This document shows positions 13,814 to 22,175 of a stretch of DNA of 29,116 nt, piece by piece. Below the pieces are notes generated by a model. It worked only from the letters and a program-made list of their open reading frames with translations. It had not been told where the DNA came from and ran no database searches. Position 1 is the first letter of the stretch. Each line of letters starts with the position of its first letter. The translations under genes and the position numbers were made by a program. Source of the stretch: a virus; IMG/VR virus record IMGVR_UViG_3300020478_000043, positions 1 to 29,116 of that record; one strand, given 5' to 3'.

Positions 13814-16311
13814 TGAGGTTCTATACGAACGTTCAAATGGTTGGGGATAACTTCCTTGTTCGTGGTTATGAAGATGGTAAACACTTCGCAACCCGTGAGA
13901 AGTTCTACCCAACCCTTTTTGTTGAAGCACCTAAAAAGAAGACCCACTATAGAACTCTTGATGGTAAGCAGGTAGCACCTGTTAAACCTGGAACAGTACG
14001 TGAGACAAGAGAGTTTATAAAGAAGTATGAACCTGTACCAGGATTTGATGTATATGGTAATGAGAGATTTATATACCAGTACATCTCAGAGAAATATCCT
14101 GACGACGAATTGAAGTTTGATATTAGTAAGATTAAATTAGTTACAATTGATATTGAGGTTAAGTCCGAGCAAGGATTCCCTGATGTAGAATCTGCTTCTG
14201 AAGAGATACTCCTTATATCAATTCAAGACTATGCTACTAAAGAGATTATTACTTGGGGTAATGGTCCATTTAAAACTCATCAAGATAATCTATATTACAA
14301 GCAATTCAATAATGAGTATGATCTATTAAATGACTTTATCAATTGGTGGATGATAGAGGATAATACTCCAGAAGTTATTACGGGATGGAATAGTAAACTT
14401 TATGATATACCATATATTGTTCGTAGGATAGAACGTATTCTTGGTGAGAAATTAATGAAGAGATTGTCACCTTGGGGATTGGTGACTGAAGATGAGGTCT
14501 TTATTGCTGGTAGAAAACAGATTGCTTATGATATAGGTGGTGTATCTCAGTTAGACTATCTTGATCTTTATAAGAAGTTTACTTATAAGGCACAGGAGTC
14601 TTATAGGTTGGATTATATTGCTAGTGTAGAACTTGGACAGAAGAAGTTAGATCATAGTGAATTCGACACATTTAAAGATTTCTATACAAATGGGTGGAAA
14701 AAGTTTGTAGAGTATAATATAATTGACGTAGAACTTGTTGACCGTTTGGAAAGCAAGATGAAGTTGATTGAACTCGCACTCACTATGGCATATGAAGCCA
14801 AGGTGAATTACGAAGACGTATTTTATCAAGTTCGTATGTGGGATACAATCATTTATAACTATCTAAAGAAGAGGGGTATAGTAATTCCTCCAAAGATAAA
14901 AACAGATAAAGACGCAAAGTACGCAGGAGCTTATGTCAAGGAACCGAAACCAGGACGCTATGATTGGGTTGTCTCTTTTGACCTTAATAGTCTGTATCCT
15001 CATCTTATTATGCAATACAATATCAGTCCAGAGACCCTCAGGGAGACTAGACATCCCAGCTCGAGCGTTGAACGGATTCTAAACAAAGAGTGTGACTTTG
15101 ACGGTGAGTATTCTGTTTGTGCTAATGGAGCACAATATAGGAAGGATATTCGTGGGTTCCTTCCTGAACTAATGGATAAGATGTATGGAGATCGTGTGAT
15201 CTTCAAGAAAAAAATGTTGGAGGCAAAGCAAGCATATGAGAAGACCCCCACTGAGGCATTGGAAAAGGAAATTGCAAGATGCAACAACATCCAAATGGCG
15301 AAAAAGATCTCTCTTAATTCTGCTTATGGTGCTATCGGCAATCAGTACTTCAGGTATTTTAAATTAGCAAATGCCGAGGCGATTACTTTATCTGGGCAAG
15401 TATCTATTCGATGGATAGAGAATAAGATGAATGCCTATATGAATAAACTTTTGAAAACAGAGGATGTAGATTATGTTATTGCTAGTGATACTGATAGTAT
15501 CTATCTCAACTTGGGTCCTTTGGTTGAGACTGTATACAAGGGGCGAGAGAAAACTAATGAGGTCGTTGTTGGGTTCCTTGACAAGGTGTGTCAAACTAAA
15601 CTTGAACCTTATATTGAAAGTGCTTACGAAGAATTGGCCAGGTATGTCAACGCCTACGACCAAAAAATGCAAATGAAGCGAGAGAATATCGCTGAACGTG
15701 GTATTTGGACTGCTAAGAAAAGATATATTTTAAATGTGTGGGATAGTGAAGGAGTAAGATATGAAGAAGCTAAGTTAAAGATGATGGGTATTGAAGCAGT
15801 TAAGTCTTCTACTCCTGCACCATGTCGTCAGTTAATTAAGGAAGCACTTAAACTTATAATGAATGGTACAGAAGATGATGTTATTGATTTTATTGAGCAG
15901 TCTCGTAAGGATTTTAAGAATCTTCCACCAGAAGATATCTCGTTTCCAAGATCTGCAAGTAACGTTGAGAAGTATAGAGCAGTAAATTCGATATATGCAA
16001 AAGGAACTCCTATACATATACGGGGGGCTTTGCTGTTTAACTATTATGTTAAGAAACATAAGTTAGATAAAAAGTACTCATTCATCAGTAATGGTGAGAA
16101 GGTTAAATTTTGTTATTTAAAATTACCCAATCCTATACATGAGAATGTGATGTCTTTTATTCAAGACTTCCCTAAGGAACTTGAATTGAACAACTACGTT
16201 GATTACGATCTACAATTTGAGAAGTCTTTTGTTGAACCTCTCAAAGCGATTCTTGATGCGATTGGTTGGAATGTAGAAAAAACTGCGACGCTGGAGGCGT
16301 TTTTTACCTAA
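13813..16311 (+). CDS. 43: DNA polymerase, family B, T4 gp43 homologue
   Basis: This 832-residue replicative polymerase has 3'-5' proofreading. Exonuclease motif I is TIDIEV with D113 and E115, Exo II is GWNSKLYDIPY, Exo III is YNIIDVELV. Polymerase motif A is FDLNSLYP with D390, motif B KKISLNSAYG at 497-506, and motif C SDTDS with D559 and D561. T4 gp43 is 898 residues, so this form is slightly compact. In T4 the gene is repressed by its own product; RegA acts on other early genes. It overlaps copy C by one base. A weak terminator-like hairpin lies in its last codons, before three tiny genes and uvsX. Confidence 0.97.
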   Translation: MRFYTNVQMVGDNFLVRGYEDGKHFATREKFYPTLFVEAPKKKTHYRTLDGKQVAPVKPGTVRETREFIKKYEPVPGFDVYGNERFIYQYISEKYPDDELKFDISKIKLVTIDIEVKSEQGFPDVESASEEILLISIQDYATKEIITWGNGPFKTHQDNLYYKQFNNEYDLLNDFINWWMIEDNTPEVITGWNSKLYDIPYIVRRIERILGEKLMKRLSPWGLVTEDEVFIAGRKQIAYDIGGVSQLDYLDLYKKFTYKAQESYRLDYIASVELGQKKLDHSEFDTFKDFYTNGWKKFVEYNIIDVELVDRLESKMKLIELALTMAYEAKVNYEDVFYQVRMWDTIIYNYLKKRGIVIPPKIKTDKDAKYAGAYVKEPKPGRYDWVVSFDLNSLYPHLIMQYNISPETLRETRHPSSSVERILNKECDFDGEYSVCANGAQYRKDIRGFLPELMDKMYGDRVIFKKKMLEAKQAYEKTPTEALEKEIARCNNIQMAKKISLNSAYGAIGNQYFRYFKLANAEAITLSGQVSIRWIENKMNAYMNKLLKTEDVDYVIASDTDSIYLNLGPLVETVYKGREKTNEVVVGFLDKVCQTKLEPYIESAYEELARYVNAYDQKMQMKRENIAERGIWTAKKRYILNVWDSEGVRYEEAKLKMMGIEAVKSSTPAPCRQLIKEALKLIMNGTEDDVIDFIEQSRKDFKNLPPEDISFPRSASNVEKYRAVNSIYAKGTPIHIRGALLFNYYVKKHKLDKKYSFISNGEKVKFCYLKLPNPIHENVMSFIQDFPKELELNNYVDYDLQFEKSFVEPLKAILDAIGWNVEKTATLEAFFT
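16288..16305 (+). terminator. Weak terminator-like hairpin at the 3' end of gp43
   Basis: ACGC (16288-16291) and GCGT (16297-16300) can pair across a TGGAG loop, followed by a run of six T residues. An A-run upstream could extend pairing with the T-run across a bulge. The stem is only 4 bp, so termination would be partial at best; it may tune expression between gp43 and uvsX. Confidence 0.3.
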
Positions 16312-16482
16312 ATGGAATTACCTGTAGATGACAAAGAGTTGTCCACTATTATAAGTGCATTGCACTTGGGTGGTGACACAGCACTTTATCAGAAGTTGAA
16401 GATTGTAAAGGAGACTAGAGATGCAAATCCTGGTGGTCCTTACAAGAAAATTATCAGGGAGCAATATGGCATGGTCTTTTAG
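16312..16482 (+). CDS. Small conserved cyanophage protein, 56 aa
   Basis: The ATG follows the gp43 stop without a gap. The peptide begins MELPVDDKELSTIISALHLGG and continues DTALYQKLKIVKETRD, mostly helical by appearance, with a Gly/Pro break (NPGGPYKK) near the end. I recall similar short proteins between gp43 and uvsX in cyanomyoviruses, without known function. No membrane span. Confidence 0.65.
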   Translation: MELPVDDKELSTIISALHLGGDTALYQKLKIVKETRDANPGGPYKKIIREQYGMVF

Positions 16483-16494
16483 ACTAAATGATGG

Positions 16495-16500
16495 TATAAT
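16495..16500 (+). promoter_or_regulatory. Promoter -10 box (TATAAT) for the small-gene/uvsX/gp41 operon
   Basis: TATAAT lies 21 nt upstream of ATG 16522, the same spacing as at 67, 10164 and 13166. No convincing -35 is seen. The leader ends TACCACT-ATG without a Shine-Dalgarno site. Almost no non-coding DNA follows for the next 12 kb, so this may be the main promoter for uvsX, gp41 and part of the accessory island. Confidence 0.5.
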
Positions 16501-16521
16501 ATCGCTATCGAGTTTACCACT

Positions 16522-16677
16522 ATGGTTTTAGTTTACATTATCATTGCCCTGTTACTATTTCTAGTTGGATGGGGATTCTACCTAACAGTAGGAGCAGGTA
16601 AAGAAGAACTCAAAGATCCCATTAAAGAACATGCTAAGATGCATGAACTTGGAATTGCACACAAACACGATAAGTGA
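16522..16677 (+). CDS. PsbN-like single-span membrane peptide, 51 aa
   Basis: Residues 2-22 form one hydrophobic span (VLVYIIIALLLFLVGWGFYLT). The following segment, TVGAGKEELKDPIKEHAK, resembles the end of cyanobacterial PsbN, which has the pattern FGPPSKELxDPFEEHED after its single membrane helix. PsbN helps photosystem II assembly or repair, so a role in keeping host photosynthesis going is possible. The match covers about 15 residues and the tail is His-rich (HELGIAHKH) unlike PsbN, so this is tentative. It could be a different small membrane protein, such as a lysis or exclusion factor. Confidence 0.5.
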   Translation: MVLVYIIIALLLFLVGWGFYLTVGAGKEELKDPIKEHAKMHELGIAHKHDK

Positions 16678-16820
16678 TGAAGATTGAACTTGATTTGACT
16701 AAAGAAGAATTTTTTGAAGTTCTTGATGCTACTCATAAAGAGCATTCGGATTGGAGAAAAAGAGACTTCAAACACAGCATTTATTTAAAATTGAAAGAGG
16801 TGTATGATGGACTTCCTTAA
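16677..16820 (+). CDS. Small hypothetical protein, 47 aa
   Basis: The ATG overlaps the preceding TGA by one base, and the end overlaps the uvsX start by 17 nt. The peptide, MKIELDLTKEEFFEVLDATH to its end KEVYDGLP, is charged and probably helical, with the basic stretch WRKRDFKH. The uvsX ribosome site (AAAGAGG) lies inside its last codons. I do not recognise a family. Confidence 0.55.
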   Translation: MKIELDLTKEEFFEVLDATHKEHSDWRKRDFKHSIYLKLKEVYDGLP

Positions 16821-17811
16821 AGAAATTGTAAAAGAAATCGGAGATGACTACACCCAACTCGCAAGAGACATCGACGACACAGAAGAATATATTGATACGG
16901 GCAGTTACATCTTTAATAGCCTTCTTTCGGGTTCTATTTTTGGCGGTGTATCTAGGAATAAGATTACTGCCATTGCTGGCGAGTCTAGTACTGGCAAAAC
17001 TTTCTTCTCCCTCGCAGTTGTCAAGAATTTTCTGGACAATAATCCTGACGGTTACTGTCTCTATTTCGATACTGAAGCTGCTGTTAATAAGGGATTACTT
17101 GAATCTCGTGGGATTGACCTAAATAGGATTGTGGTGGTGAATGTAGTCACCATAGAAGAGTTTAGATCAAAGGCGTTAAAGGCAGTTGATATATACTTAA
17201 AAAAATCTGAAGAGGAACGCAAACCCTGTATGTTTGTGTTAGACTCTTTAGGAATGTTGTCTACTGAAAAAGAAATCAGAGATGCATTAGATGATAAACA
17301 AGTCAGAGACATGACCAAATCTCAACTTGTTAAGGGAGCATTCCGTATGCTAACATTAAAACTTGGTCAAGCAAACATACCCCTTATAGTTACAAATCAC
17401 ACATACGATGTTATCGGTAGTTACGTCCCTACTAAAGAAATGGGAGGAGGCTCTGGCCTCAAGTACGCCTCGTCTACGATCATTTATCTCAGCAAAAAAA
17501 AGGAAAAGGATCAGAGCGAAGTTGTTGGAAACATTATTAAAGCTAAGACAGCCAAGTCTAGACTTTCCAAAGAAAACAAAGAAGTAAATATACGTCTTTA
17601 TTTTGATGAGAGAGGATTAGATCGTTATTACGGTCTATTAGAACTAGGTGAGATAGGAGGGTTGTGGAAAAATGTCGCAGGTAGATATGAGATTAATGGT
17701 AAGAAGGTTTATGCCAAAGCAATCTATAAAGATCCTGAAGATTATTTTACAGAAGAGATATTAGAAAAATTAGATGCTATAGCAAAAGAAGAATTTAGCT
17801 ACGGCAGATAA
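16804..17811 (+). CDS. uvsX: RecA-like recombinase, UvsX homologue
   Basis: UvsX coats single-stranded DNA and promotes strand exchange for recombination-dependent replication and repair. This 335-residue protein has Walker A GESSTGKT at 59-66 and Walker B FVLDSLG at 144-150, with the RecA-type segment VTNHTYDVIGSYVPTKEMGG carrying the DNA-binding loop region. T4 UvsX is 391 residues; the difference is mainly a shorter C-terminus. ATG 16804 has a second ATG directly after it, and both are served by the AAAGAGG site. Codons in the first 300 bases and around 17290-17570 are richer in C/G third positions. It ends one base into gp41. Confidence 0.92.
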   Translation: MMDFLKEIVKEIGDDYTQLARDIDDTEEYIDTGSYIFNSLLSGSIFGGVSRNKITAIAGESSTGKTFFSLAVVKNFLDNNPDGYCLYFDTEAAVNKGLLESRGIDLNRIVVVNVVTIEEFRSKALKAVDIYLKKSEEERKPCMFVLDSLGMLSTEKEIRDALDDKQVRDMTKSQLVKGAFRMLTLKLGQANIPLIVTNHTYDVIGSYVPTKEMGGGSGLKYASSTIIYLSKKKEKDQSEVVGNIIKAKTAKSRLSKENKEVNIRLYFDERGLDRYYGLLELGEIGGLWKNVAGRYEINGKKVYAKAIYKDPEDYFTEEILEKLDAIAKEEFSYGR

Positions 17812-19184
17812 TGGACACTATTGAAGTAACTATTTTAGAGAATCTCATTTACAATGAGGAATACTCTAGAAAGGTGATACCTTTTATTGAGCCTGATTAT
17901 TTTCAGGAGCAAGGACAAAAATTAGTTTTTGAAGAAGTTGTTCAATTTATAACTAAGTATGATACTCAGATAACTGTTGAAGCACTGTTAATTGAGATAT
18001 CAAATCGTAGGGATCTTACTGAACAGTTGCTTAAAGACGTTCAGGTTTTAGTTGGTAATCTTGAACATAGTCCACAGGATGAACAGTGGTTATTAGATTC
18101 TACTGAGAAGTGGTGTAGGGAACGTGCTATTTACTTAGCACTAATGGAATCAATAGGAATTGCAGATGGACAAGATGACAAGAAAGGAAGGGATGCTATT
18201 CCTAGCATTTTGTCTGACGCTCTGGCTGTTTCTTTCGATAATAATATAGGACACGATTACTTTGGTAATGTTGATGAACGTTATGAGTACTATCACAAGA
18301 AGGAAGAGAAGATCCCATTTGATCTTGAATACTTTAACAAGATTACAAAGGGTGGAGTACCGAATAAGACTCTCAACATTGCTCTCGCTGGCACAGGTGT
18401 TGGAAAATCTTTATTCATGTGTCATGTGGCAAGCTCAGTGTTGTTCCAAGGCAAAAATGTTCTCTACATTACATTGGAAATGGCAGAGGAAAAGATTGCG
18501 GAGAGGATTGACGCTAATCTACTTAATGTCAACATACAAGATATAACAGATCTTCCTAAACCAATGTTCCAAGGGAAGATTGATACTCTTATGGGTAAGA
18601 CACAAGGGCAACTTATTATTAAAGAATACCCTACTGCGTCTGCACACTCAGGACATTTCAAAGCATTACTTAATGAACTTGCATTGAAGAAGTCATTCAG
18701 ACCTGATATAATATTTGTAGATTACTTAAACATCTGTGCTTCCAGTCGTTACCGTGGGAACTCAACAGTCAACTCATATTCATACATCAAAGCGATTGCG
18801 GAAGAACTCCGTGGTCTCGCTGTTGAAGCGAATGTTCCTATCATCTCAGCGACTCAAACTACTCGTAGCGGATTTGGTTCTAGTGACGTTGATCTTACCG
18901 ACACCTCTGAATCTTTTGGCCTTCCTGCTACTGCTGATTTTATGTTTGCACTTATATCGACAGAAGAGTTGGAAGGTATGAATCAGATAATGGTAAAGCA
19001 ATTAAAGAATAGATATAATGATCCTACAATGTTTAAGAGATTTGTTGTAGGTATTGATAGAGCAAAGATGAGATTATATGATGTTGAGCAAAAGGCACAA
19101 GAAGGTGTAGTTGATAATGGTCATGATAAGGAGGATACTCCTGAGACTAAGTTTAAGGATAAGTTTGGAGGATTTACCTTTTGA
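17811..19184 (+). CDS. 41: Replicative DNA helicase, T4 gp41 homologue (DnaB family)
   Basis: This 457-residue hexameric helicase opens the fork on the lagging strand with a primase partner. Walker A is GTGVGKS at 194-200, and the Walker B strand is DIIFVDYLNIC. The later segment ISATQTTRSGFGSSDVDLTD is typical of DnaB-type sensor loops. T4 gp41 is 475 residues. The primase (gp61) is not in this window. It overlaps uvsX by one base and the first oxygenase gene by 4 nt (TTGA), so the accessory island begins directly on its transcript. The region from about 18330 to 18930 has more C-ending codons than the flanks. Confidence 0.94.
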   Translation: MDTIEVTILENLIYNEEYSRKVIPFIEPDYFQEQGQKLVFEEVVQFITKYDTQITVEALLIEISNRRDLTEQLLKDVQVLVGNLEHSPQDEQWLLDSTEKWCRERAIYLALMESIGIADGQDDKKGRDAIPSILSDALAVSFDNNIGHDYFGNVDERYEYYHKKEEKIPFDLEYFNKITKGGVPNKTLNIALAGTGVGKSLFMCHVASSVLFQGKNVLYITLEMAEEKIAERIDANLLNVNIQDITDLPKPMFQGKIDTLMGKTQGQLIIKEYPTASAHSGHFKALLNELALKKSFRPDIIFVDYLNICASSRYRGNSTVNSYSYIKAIAEELRGLAVEANVPIISATQTTRSGFGSSDVDLTDTSESFGLPATADFMFALISTEELEGMNQIMVKQLKNRYNDPTMFKRFVVGIDRAKMRLYDVEQKAQEGVVDNGHDKEDTPETKFKDKFGGFTF

Positions 19185-19744
19185 TACATGAAGTCCGTAA
19201 TTTTATAGAACCTGAGATATGCCAATGGGTTATAGATTGGTTTGAGAATACTCCTAAAGATTATGATAATTTACAGGACGAATTCTTTTTGGGTAGGACT
19301 ATTGCAATATCTAATGTAAATCAATATGAAGTTAAAAAAAGATTTAAGATATTTGATCAGATGATGGTTCAAACCATTGCTAAATTATTTCCTGAGGATG
19401 AATATATTTTTACTGAGAATACAAATGTAGTTAAGTGGCCTTCTGGAATACGTGCTTCGGATACAAGCAGTTATGCTATGGACCCTCATAGGGATAATGA
19501 ATATGATCTTGAGAAGGACGAGCATTTAACAATGAGGGATTATACTACTATATGTTATTTGAATGATGACTATGATGGTGGACATACATTTTTTCCAGAA
19601 TATGGTACGGAGTGTATTCCTGAGACTGGTAAGGTAGTATTTTTACCGAGTGATATATTACATGGTGTTACTTCAATTCGTGGTGGTACTAGATATACTA
19701 TTGCTACTTGGTTTACTAGAGATAGGGAGTCGATAGAATTTTGA
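19181..19744 (+). CDS. 2-oxoglutarate/Fe(II)-dependent oxygenase (prolyl-hydroxylase-like), TTG start
   Basis: This 187-residue protein has the double-stranded beta-helix metal triad: H103-R-D105 in MDPHRDNEY, H161 in DILHGV, and R171 in GGTRYTIATWF for 2-oxoglutarate. YDGGHTFFPEYG and KVVFLPSDILH are typical of prolyl 4-hydroxylase-type enzymes. The substrate is unknown; hydroxylation of a protein, glycan or small molecule is possible. The frame has no ATG near its beginning. TTG 19181 overlaps the gp41 stop and is preceded at 7 nt by GGAGGA, which strongly supports a TTG start. Such oxygenases are frequent in cyanophages. Confidence 0.85.
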   Translation: MIHEVRNFIEPEICQWVIDWFENTPKDYDNLQDEFFLGRTIAISNVNQYEVKKRFKIFDQMMVQTIAKLFPEDEYIFTENTNVVKWPSGIRASDTSSYAMDPHRDNEYDLEKDEHLTMRDYTTICYLNDDYDGGHTFFPEYGTECIPETGKVVFLPSDILHGVTSIRGGTRYTIATWFTRDRESIEF

Positions 19745-20241
19745 ATATACCTTTAGAGTTGATGGGAGATCCATCTGAAATTGAATATCCAGATAGAAGA
19801 CAGTTTCCATGTGATAAGACAGTGGATAAGTGGAAGTCTATTGGACATCTTTACGTTAACTATACGGGATTATTGAGAGAGGAATATAGAGGACTTCCTG
19901 ATTGGTGTATTAAGGTGAAGAACTATCTTGTTAACAAATACGAGTTACAAGATGCTTGTTCATCTATCTACTGTATGCCACCAGGAACGATTATGCCAGA
20001 GCATAGGGATACTTATCCACGTTATAAGTCTATGCATAATCTTGACAAATTAGAAAAAATCTGTAGAATATTAGTATTCCTAAATGAGTGGGAATCAGGA
20101 CATTACTTCGAGGTTGACACAAAACCAGTAGTGAACTGGACCAAAGGAGAATATATAATGTGGAGAGGTGATACCCCGCATATTGCGGCTAATGTTGGAT
20201 CTACCAACAGATATACTATGCAAATTACAGCACATGACTAA
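19741..20241 (+). CDS. 2OG-Fe(II) oxygenase, aspartyl/asparaginyl hydroxylase-like, probable TTG start
   Basis: This 166-residue protein shows a second metal triad: H88-R-D90 in IMPEHRDTYPRY, H147 in GDTPHIAANVG, and R157 in TNRYTMQIT. VFLNEWESGHYFEV precedes the distal histidine, as in aspartyl/asparaginyl beta-hydroxylase-like enzymes. TTG 19741 overlaps the upstream stop in the same TTGA arrangement as the previous gene; an in-frame ATG at 19762 is the alternative. The two oxygenases are too different to be a recent duplication. Substrate unknown. Confidence 0.8.
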   Translation: MNIPLELMGDPSEIEYPDRRQFPCDKTVDKWKSIGHLYVNYTGLLREEYRGLPDWCIKVKNYLVNKYELQDACSSIYCMPPGTIMPEHRDTYPRYKSMHNLDKLEKICRILVFLNEWESGHYFEVDTKPVVNWTKGEYIMWRGDTPHIAANVGSTNRYTMQITAHD

Positions 20242-20512
20242 AATCAAATTGACAAAAAAGCAAAGACATCAAGTTAAATCTAGGTGGTATTATATTTTCT
20301 GGGGTGCTGCTACAGTATCTGTCTTTGCTGGACAAATGTATGTTGGATCTGGATATCGTCAGATGTCAAGATCTTTTAATCGTATCTTGGATGCGGTTAT
20401 TATTGAATTAGTAGAAGATAAAAAACGTTATCCTAAATTGGAACCAGTCCCAGATCATTGGGAGGAAGATGGCATGTGGCATCCTACTGATCCACCAATT
20501 AGGGTATGGTAA
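20234..20512 (+). CDS. Membrane protein conserved in cyanophages, 92 aa
   Basis: It starts with a basic stretch, MTKIKLTKKQRHQVKSR, followed by one membrane span at 18-40 (WYYIFWGAATVSVFAGQMYVG) and an acidic/Pro-rich tail (KRYPKLEPVPDHWEEDGMW). The positive-inside rule places the N-terminus in the cytoplasm. ATG 20234 overlaps the oxygenase stop by 8 nt and is chosen over an upstream in-frame ATG at 20168 because the basic start and span follow at once. I recall near-identical proteins next to gp41 in other cyanophages, with unknown role. Confidence 0.7.
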   Translation: MTKIKLTKKQRHQVKSRWYYIFWGAATVSVFAGQMYVGSGYRQMSRSFNRILDAVIIELVEDKKRYPKLEPVPDHWEEDGMWHPTDPPIRVW

Positions 20513-20525
20513 TTAAAGGAGGGAT

Positions 20526-20852
20526 ATGAGTCCAGATAGACACGATATCCCAATCATTGGAGACTTCTATACAAAAGCAGAAGTGGATAAAATGATTGCG
20601 GATGCTCTAGCAGAAGCAAGAGCAATAGACGAAGCATCAATGCGTAAGCATAATAGAGAAGCAACAATCATTAGTATGATTCTTGGATTTACTTGTCTTG
20701 CATTATTTTTAGATGGATTACTCCGCATACTTGGTATCATCCCACCATTTATGGATTTAGATGTTAATGTTATAGATGACATTATTGATAAAGTAGAAGG
20801 TGATATGATGCCTATGATTCAAGATACTTATAAGAAGATTCCAAAATGGTAA
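20526..20852 (+). CDS. Membrane protein, hypothetical, 108 aa
   Basis: The N-terminal half is soluble and helical, including TKAEVDKMIADALAEARAI, and is followed by a hydrophobic stretch at about 46-74 (TIISMILGFTCLALFLDGLL and beyond). The tail is acidic, ending YKKIPKW. A strong AAAGGAGGG ribosome site lies just upstream of ATG 20526 in a rare 13-nt gap, suggesting high translation. It overlaps the sulfotransferase gene by 7 nt. Family not recognised. Confidence 0.65.
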   Translation: MSPDRHDIPIIGDFYTKAEVDKMIADALAEARAIDEASMRKHNREATIISMILGFTCLALFLDGLLRILGIIPPFMDLDVNVIDDIIDKVEGDMMPMIQDTYKKIPKW

Positions 20853-21562
20853 GAAGAGCAGTTATTGATTATTTGGTTGATGAGTATCCTGAGTACTGCT
20901 CTACATTTACCTTTAAATTGCATAAAGGATTACCAGGACAAGCAATTCATAGAGATGGTTTTATAAATTGTTACTTAGATGTTAAACGTAAGTTAGTTTA
21001 TTTACATGTTGATAAGTGTGGTAGTACGTCAATAACATCAGCATTCTTAATGGAAGGAGAGAGTTTTATTCCTCTTGAGAAGTTTCCTAAAGCGAATGAC
21101 TATGATGCTATGGCAAAGTTTTTAGTTGAGAGTGGATATACATTTTTTTCAATGTCTAGAGATCCTGTTAGTAGATGGATTTCTGGACTTAATGAGTTTA
21201 TGTGTAGATATAAAGCACCTACTGAATGGGTAATTAAACAAGTCAAAAATAAGAAGTATGTATTTGATGAGCATACCGCACCACAGCACTTGTTTTTAAG
21301 ACTATGTTCGGATTATAATGGTACGATAAAGTTACTTAAATTAGACAGTCACTTAAATGATAAGGTTAACAACTATCTTAGAAGTGTTCCAGGTAGGGAA
21401 CATAAAGATCTAGAGATAGGTCATTTAAGAGACTCTAAATATTTTGTGCCAAATTGTACTATGTTAGCGAAGAAGGTATTTCATACATACATTGAACCTG
21501 ACATGGAAGCCTTTAATAAATTTTATGCTCCCGACTATGAGTTATACAGTTCCGCTGAATGA
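20846..21562 (+). CDS. Sulfotransferase-family protein
   Basis: This 238-residue protein would move a sulfo group from PAPS to a hydroxyl or amine, often on glycans. The PAPS 5'-phosphosulfate loop is YLHVDKCGSTSITSAF at 52-67 (K57), and the 3'-phosphate motif is FSMSRDPVSRWISGLNEF at 101-118, with R105 and S109 as the expected contacts. These match the carbohydrate sulfotransferase group (Sulfotransfer_2-like). The first 48 residues are unassigned. It overlaps the aminotransferase gene by 26 nt. Position ahead of the glycosyltransferase-like array suggests glycan decoration; the acceptor is unknown. Confidence 0.78.
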   Translation: MVRRAVIDYLVDEYPEYCSTFTFKLHKGLPGQAIHRDGFINCYLDVKRKLVYLHVDKCGSTSITSAFLMEGESFIPLEKFPKANDYDAMAKFLVESGYTFFSMSRDPVSRWISGLNEFMCRYKAPTEWVIKQVKNKKYVFDEHTAPQHLFLRLCSDYNGTIKLLKLDSHLNDKVNNYLRSVPGREHKDLEIGHLRDSKYFVPNCTMLAKKVFHTYIEPDMEAFNKFYAPDYELYSSAE

Positions 21563-22175
21563 TCAGGTTGCCAGAGATTGTGCAATAAAAGAATTTGAAG
21601 ATTTATTGGCAGAATTTTATGGTGCTCCATATGCAATAGCAGTGGACTCATGTACTCATGCAATGGAATTGTGTATGAGATATGAGAAGTATGATACTGT
21701 TAAAGTTCCTACTCATACTTACCTATCAGTACCTTTGATAATGAAGAAGATAGGTGGTGTTAAATGGAGATGGGAAGATCTTGAATGGAAAGAATATTAT
21801 TATATTACTGGAACAAATATAATTGATGCTGCTGTGATATGGAAGAAGGATTCATATATTCCTGGTACATATTTTTGTTTAAGTTTTCAGCAAAGAAAAC
21901 ATCTACCGTTAGGACGTGGTGGTATGATTCTTACTGATGATCCTAAAGCATATTATTATCTAAAGAAGATGTCATGTGATGGTAGAGATTTTTATAGACC
22001 TTGGAGAGATCAAGATATAGACGTTATGGGTTATCATTATTATATGACTCCAGAAAAAGCAGCAGAAGGTATAGATAAATTTCAGGATGCATTGGTAAAA
22101 CCAACTAGGGAATGGTCTTACAAGGATTATCCTTACTTACCAGGATTGAGTGTATTTAAATATGACAAGTTTTGA
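21537..22175 (+). CDS. Compact DegT/DnrJ/EryC1-type PLP aminotransferase-like protein
   Basis: This 212-residue protein matches the PLP core of sugar aminotransferases: AIAVDSCTHAMELCMRY at 33-49, VPTHTYLSVPLIMKKIGG at 57-74, and the cofactor-lysine segment SFQQRKHLPLGRGGMILTDD with K121. Family members are usually 360-400 residues, so most of the C-terminal domain is missing, though it ends cleanly with a proper stop and overlap, not an obvious frameshift. It may be a naturally reduced enzyme or a relic. ATG 21537 is preferred to 21492 because homology begins there. It overlaps the sulfotransferase and the first glycosyltransferase-like gene. Amino-sugar formation is the likely role if active. 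Confidence 0.72.
   Translation: MSYTVPLNDQVARDCAIKEFEDLLAEFYGAPYAIAVDSCTHAMELCMRYEKYDTVKVPTHTYLSVPLIMKKIGGVKWRWEDLEWKEYYYITGTNIIDAAVIWKKDSYIPGTYFCLSFQQRKHLPLGRGGMILTDDPKAYYYLKKMSCDGRDFYRPWRDQDIDVMGYHYYMTPEKAAEGIDKFQDALVKPTREWSYKDYPYLPGLSVFKYDKF

Noticed and set aside
13712-13947. Minus-strand frames of 72 and 75 aa around the gp43 start
   Set aside because: They overlap each other in different frames and lie opposite two supported genes.
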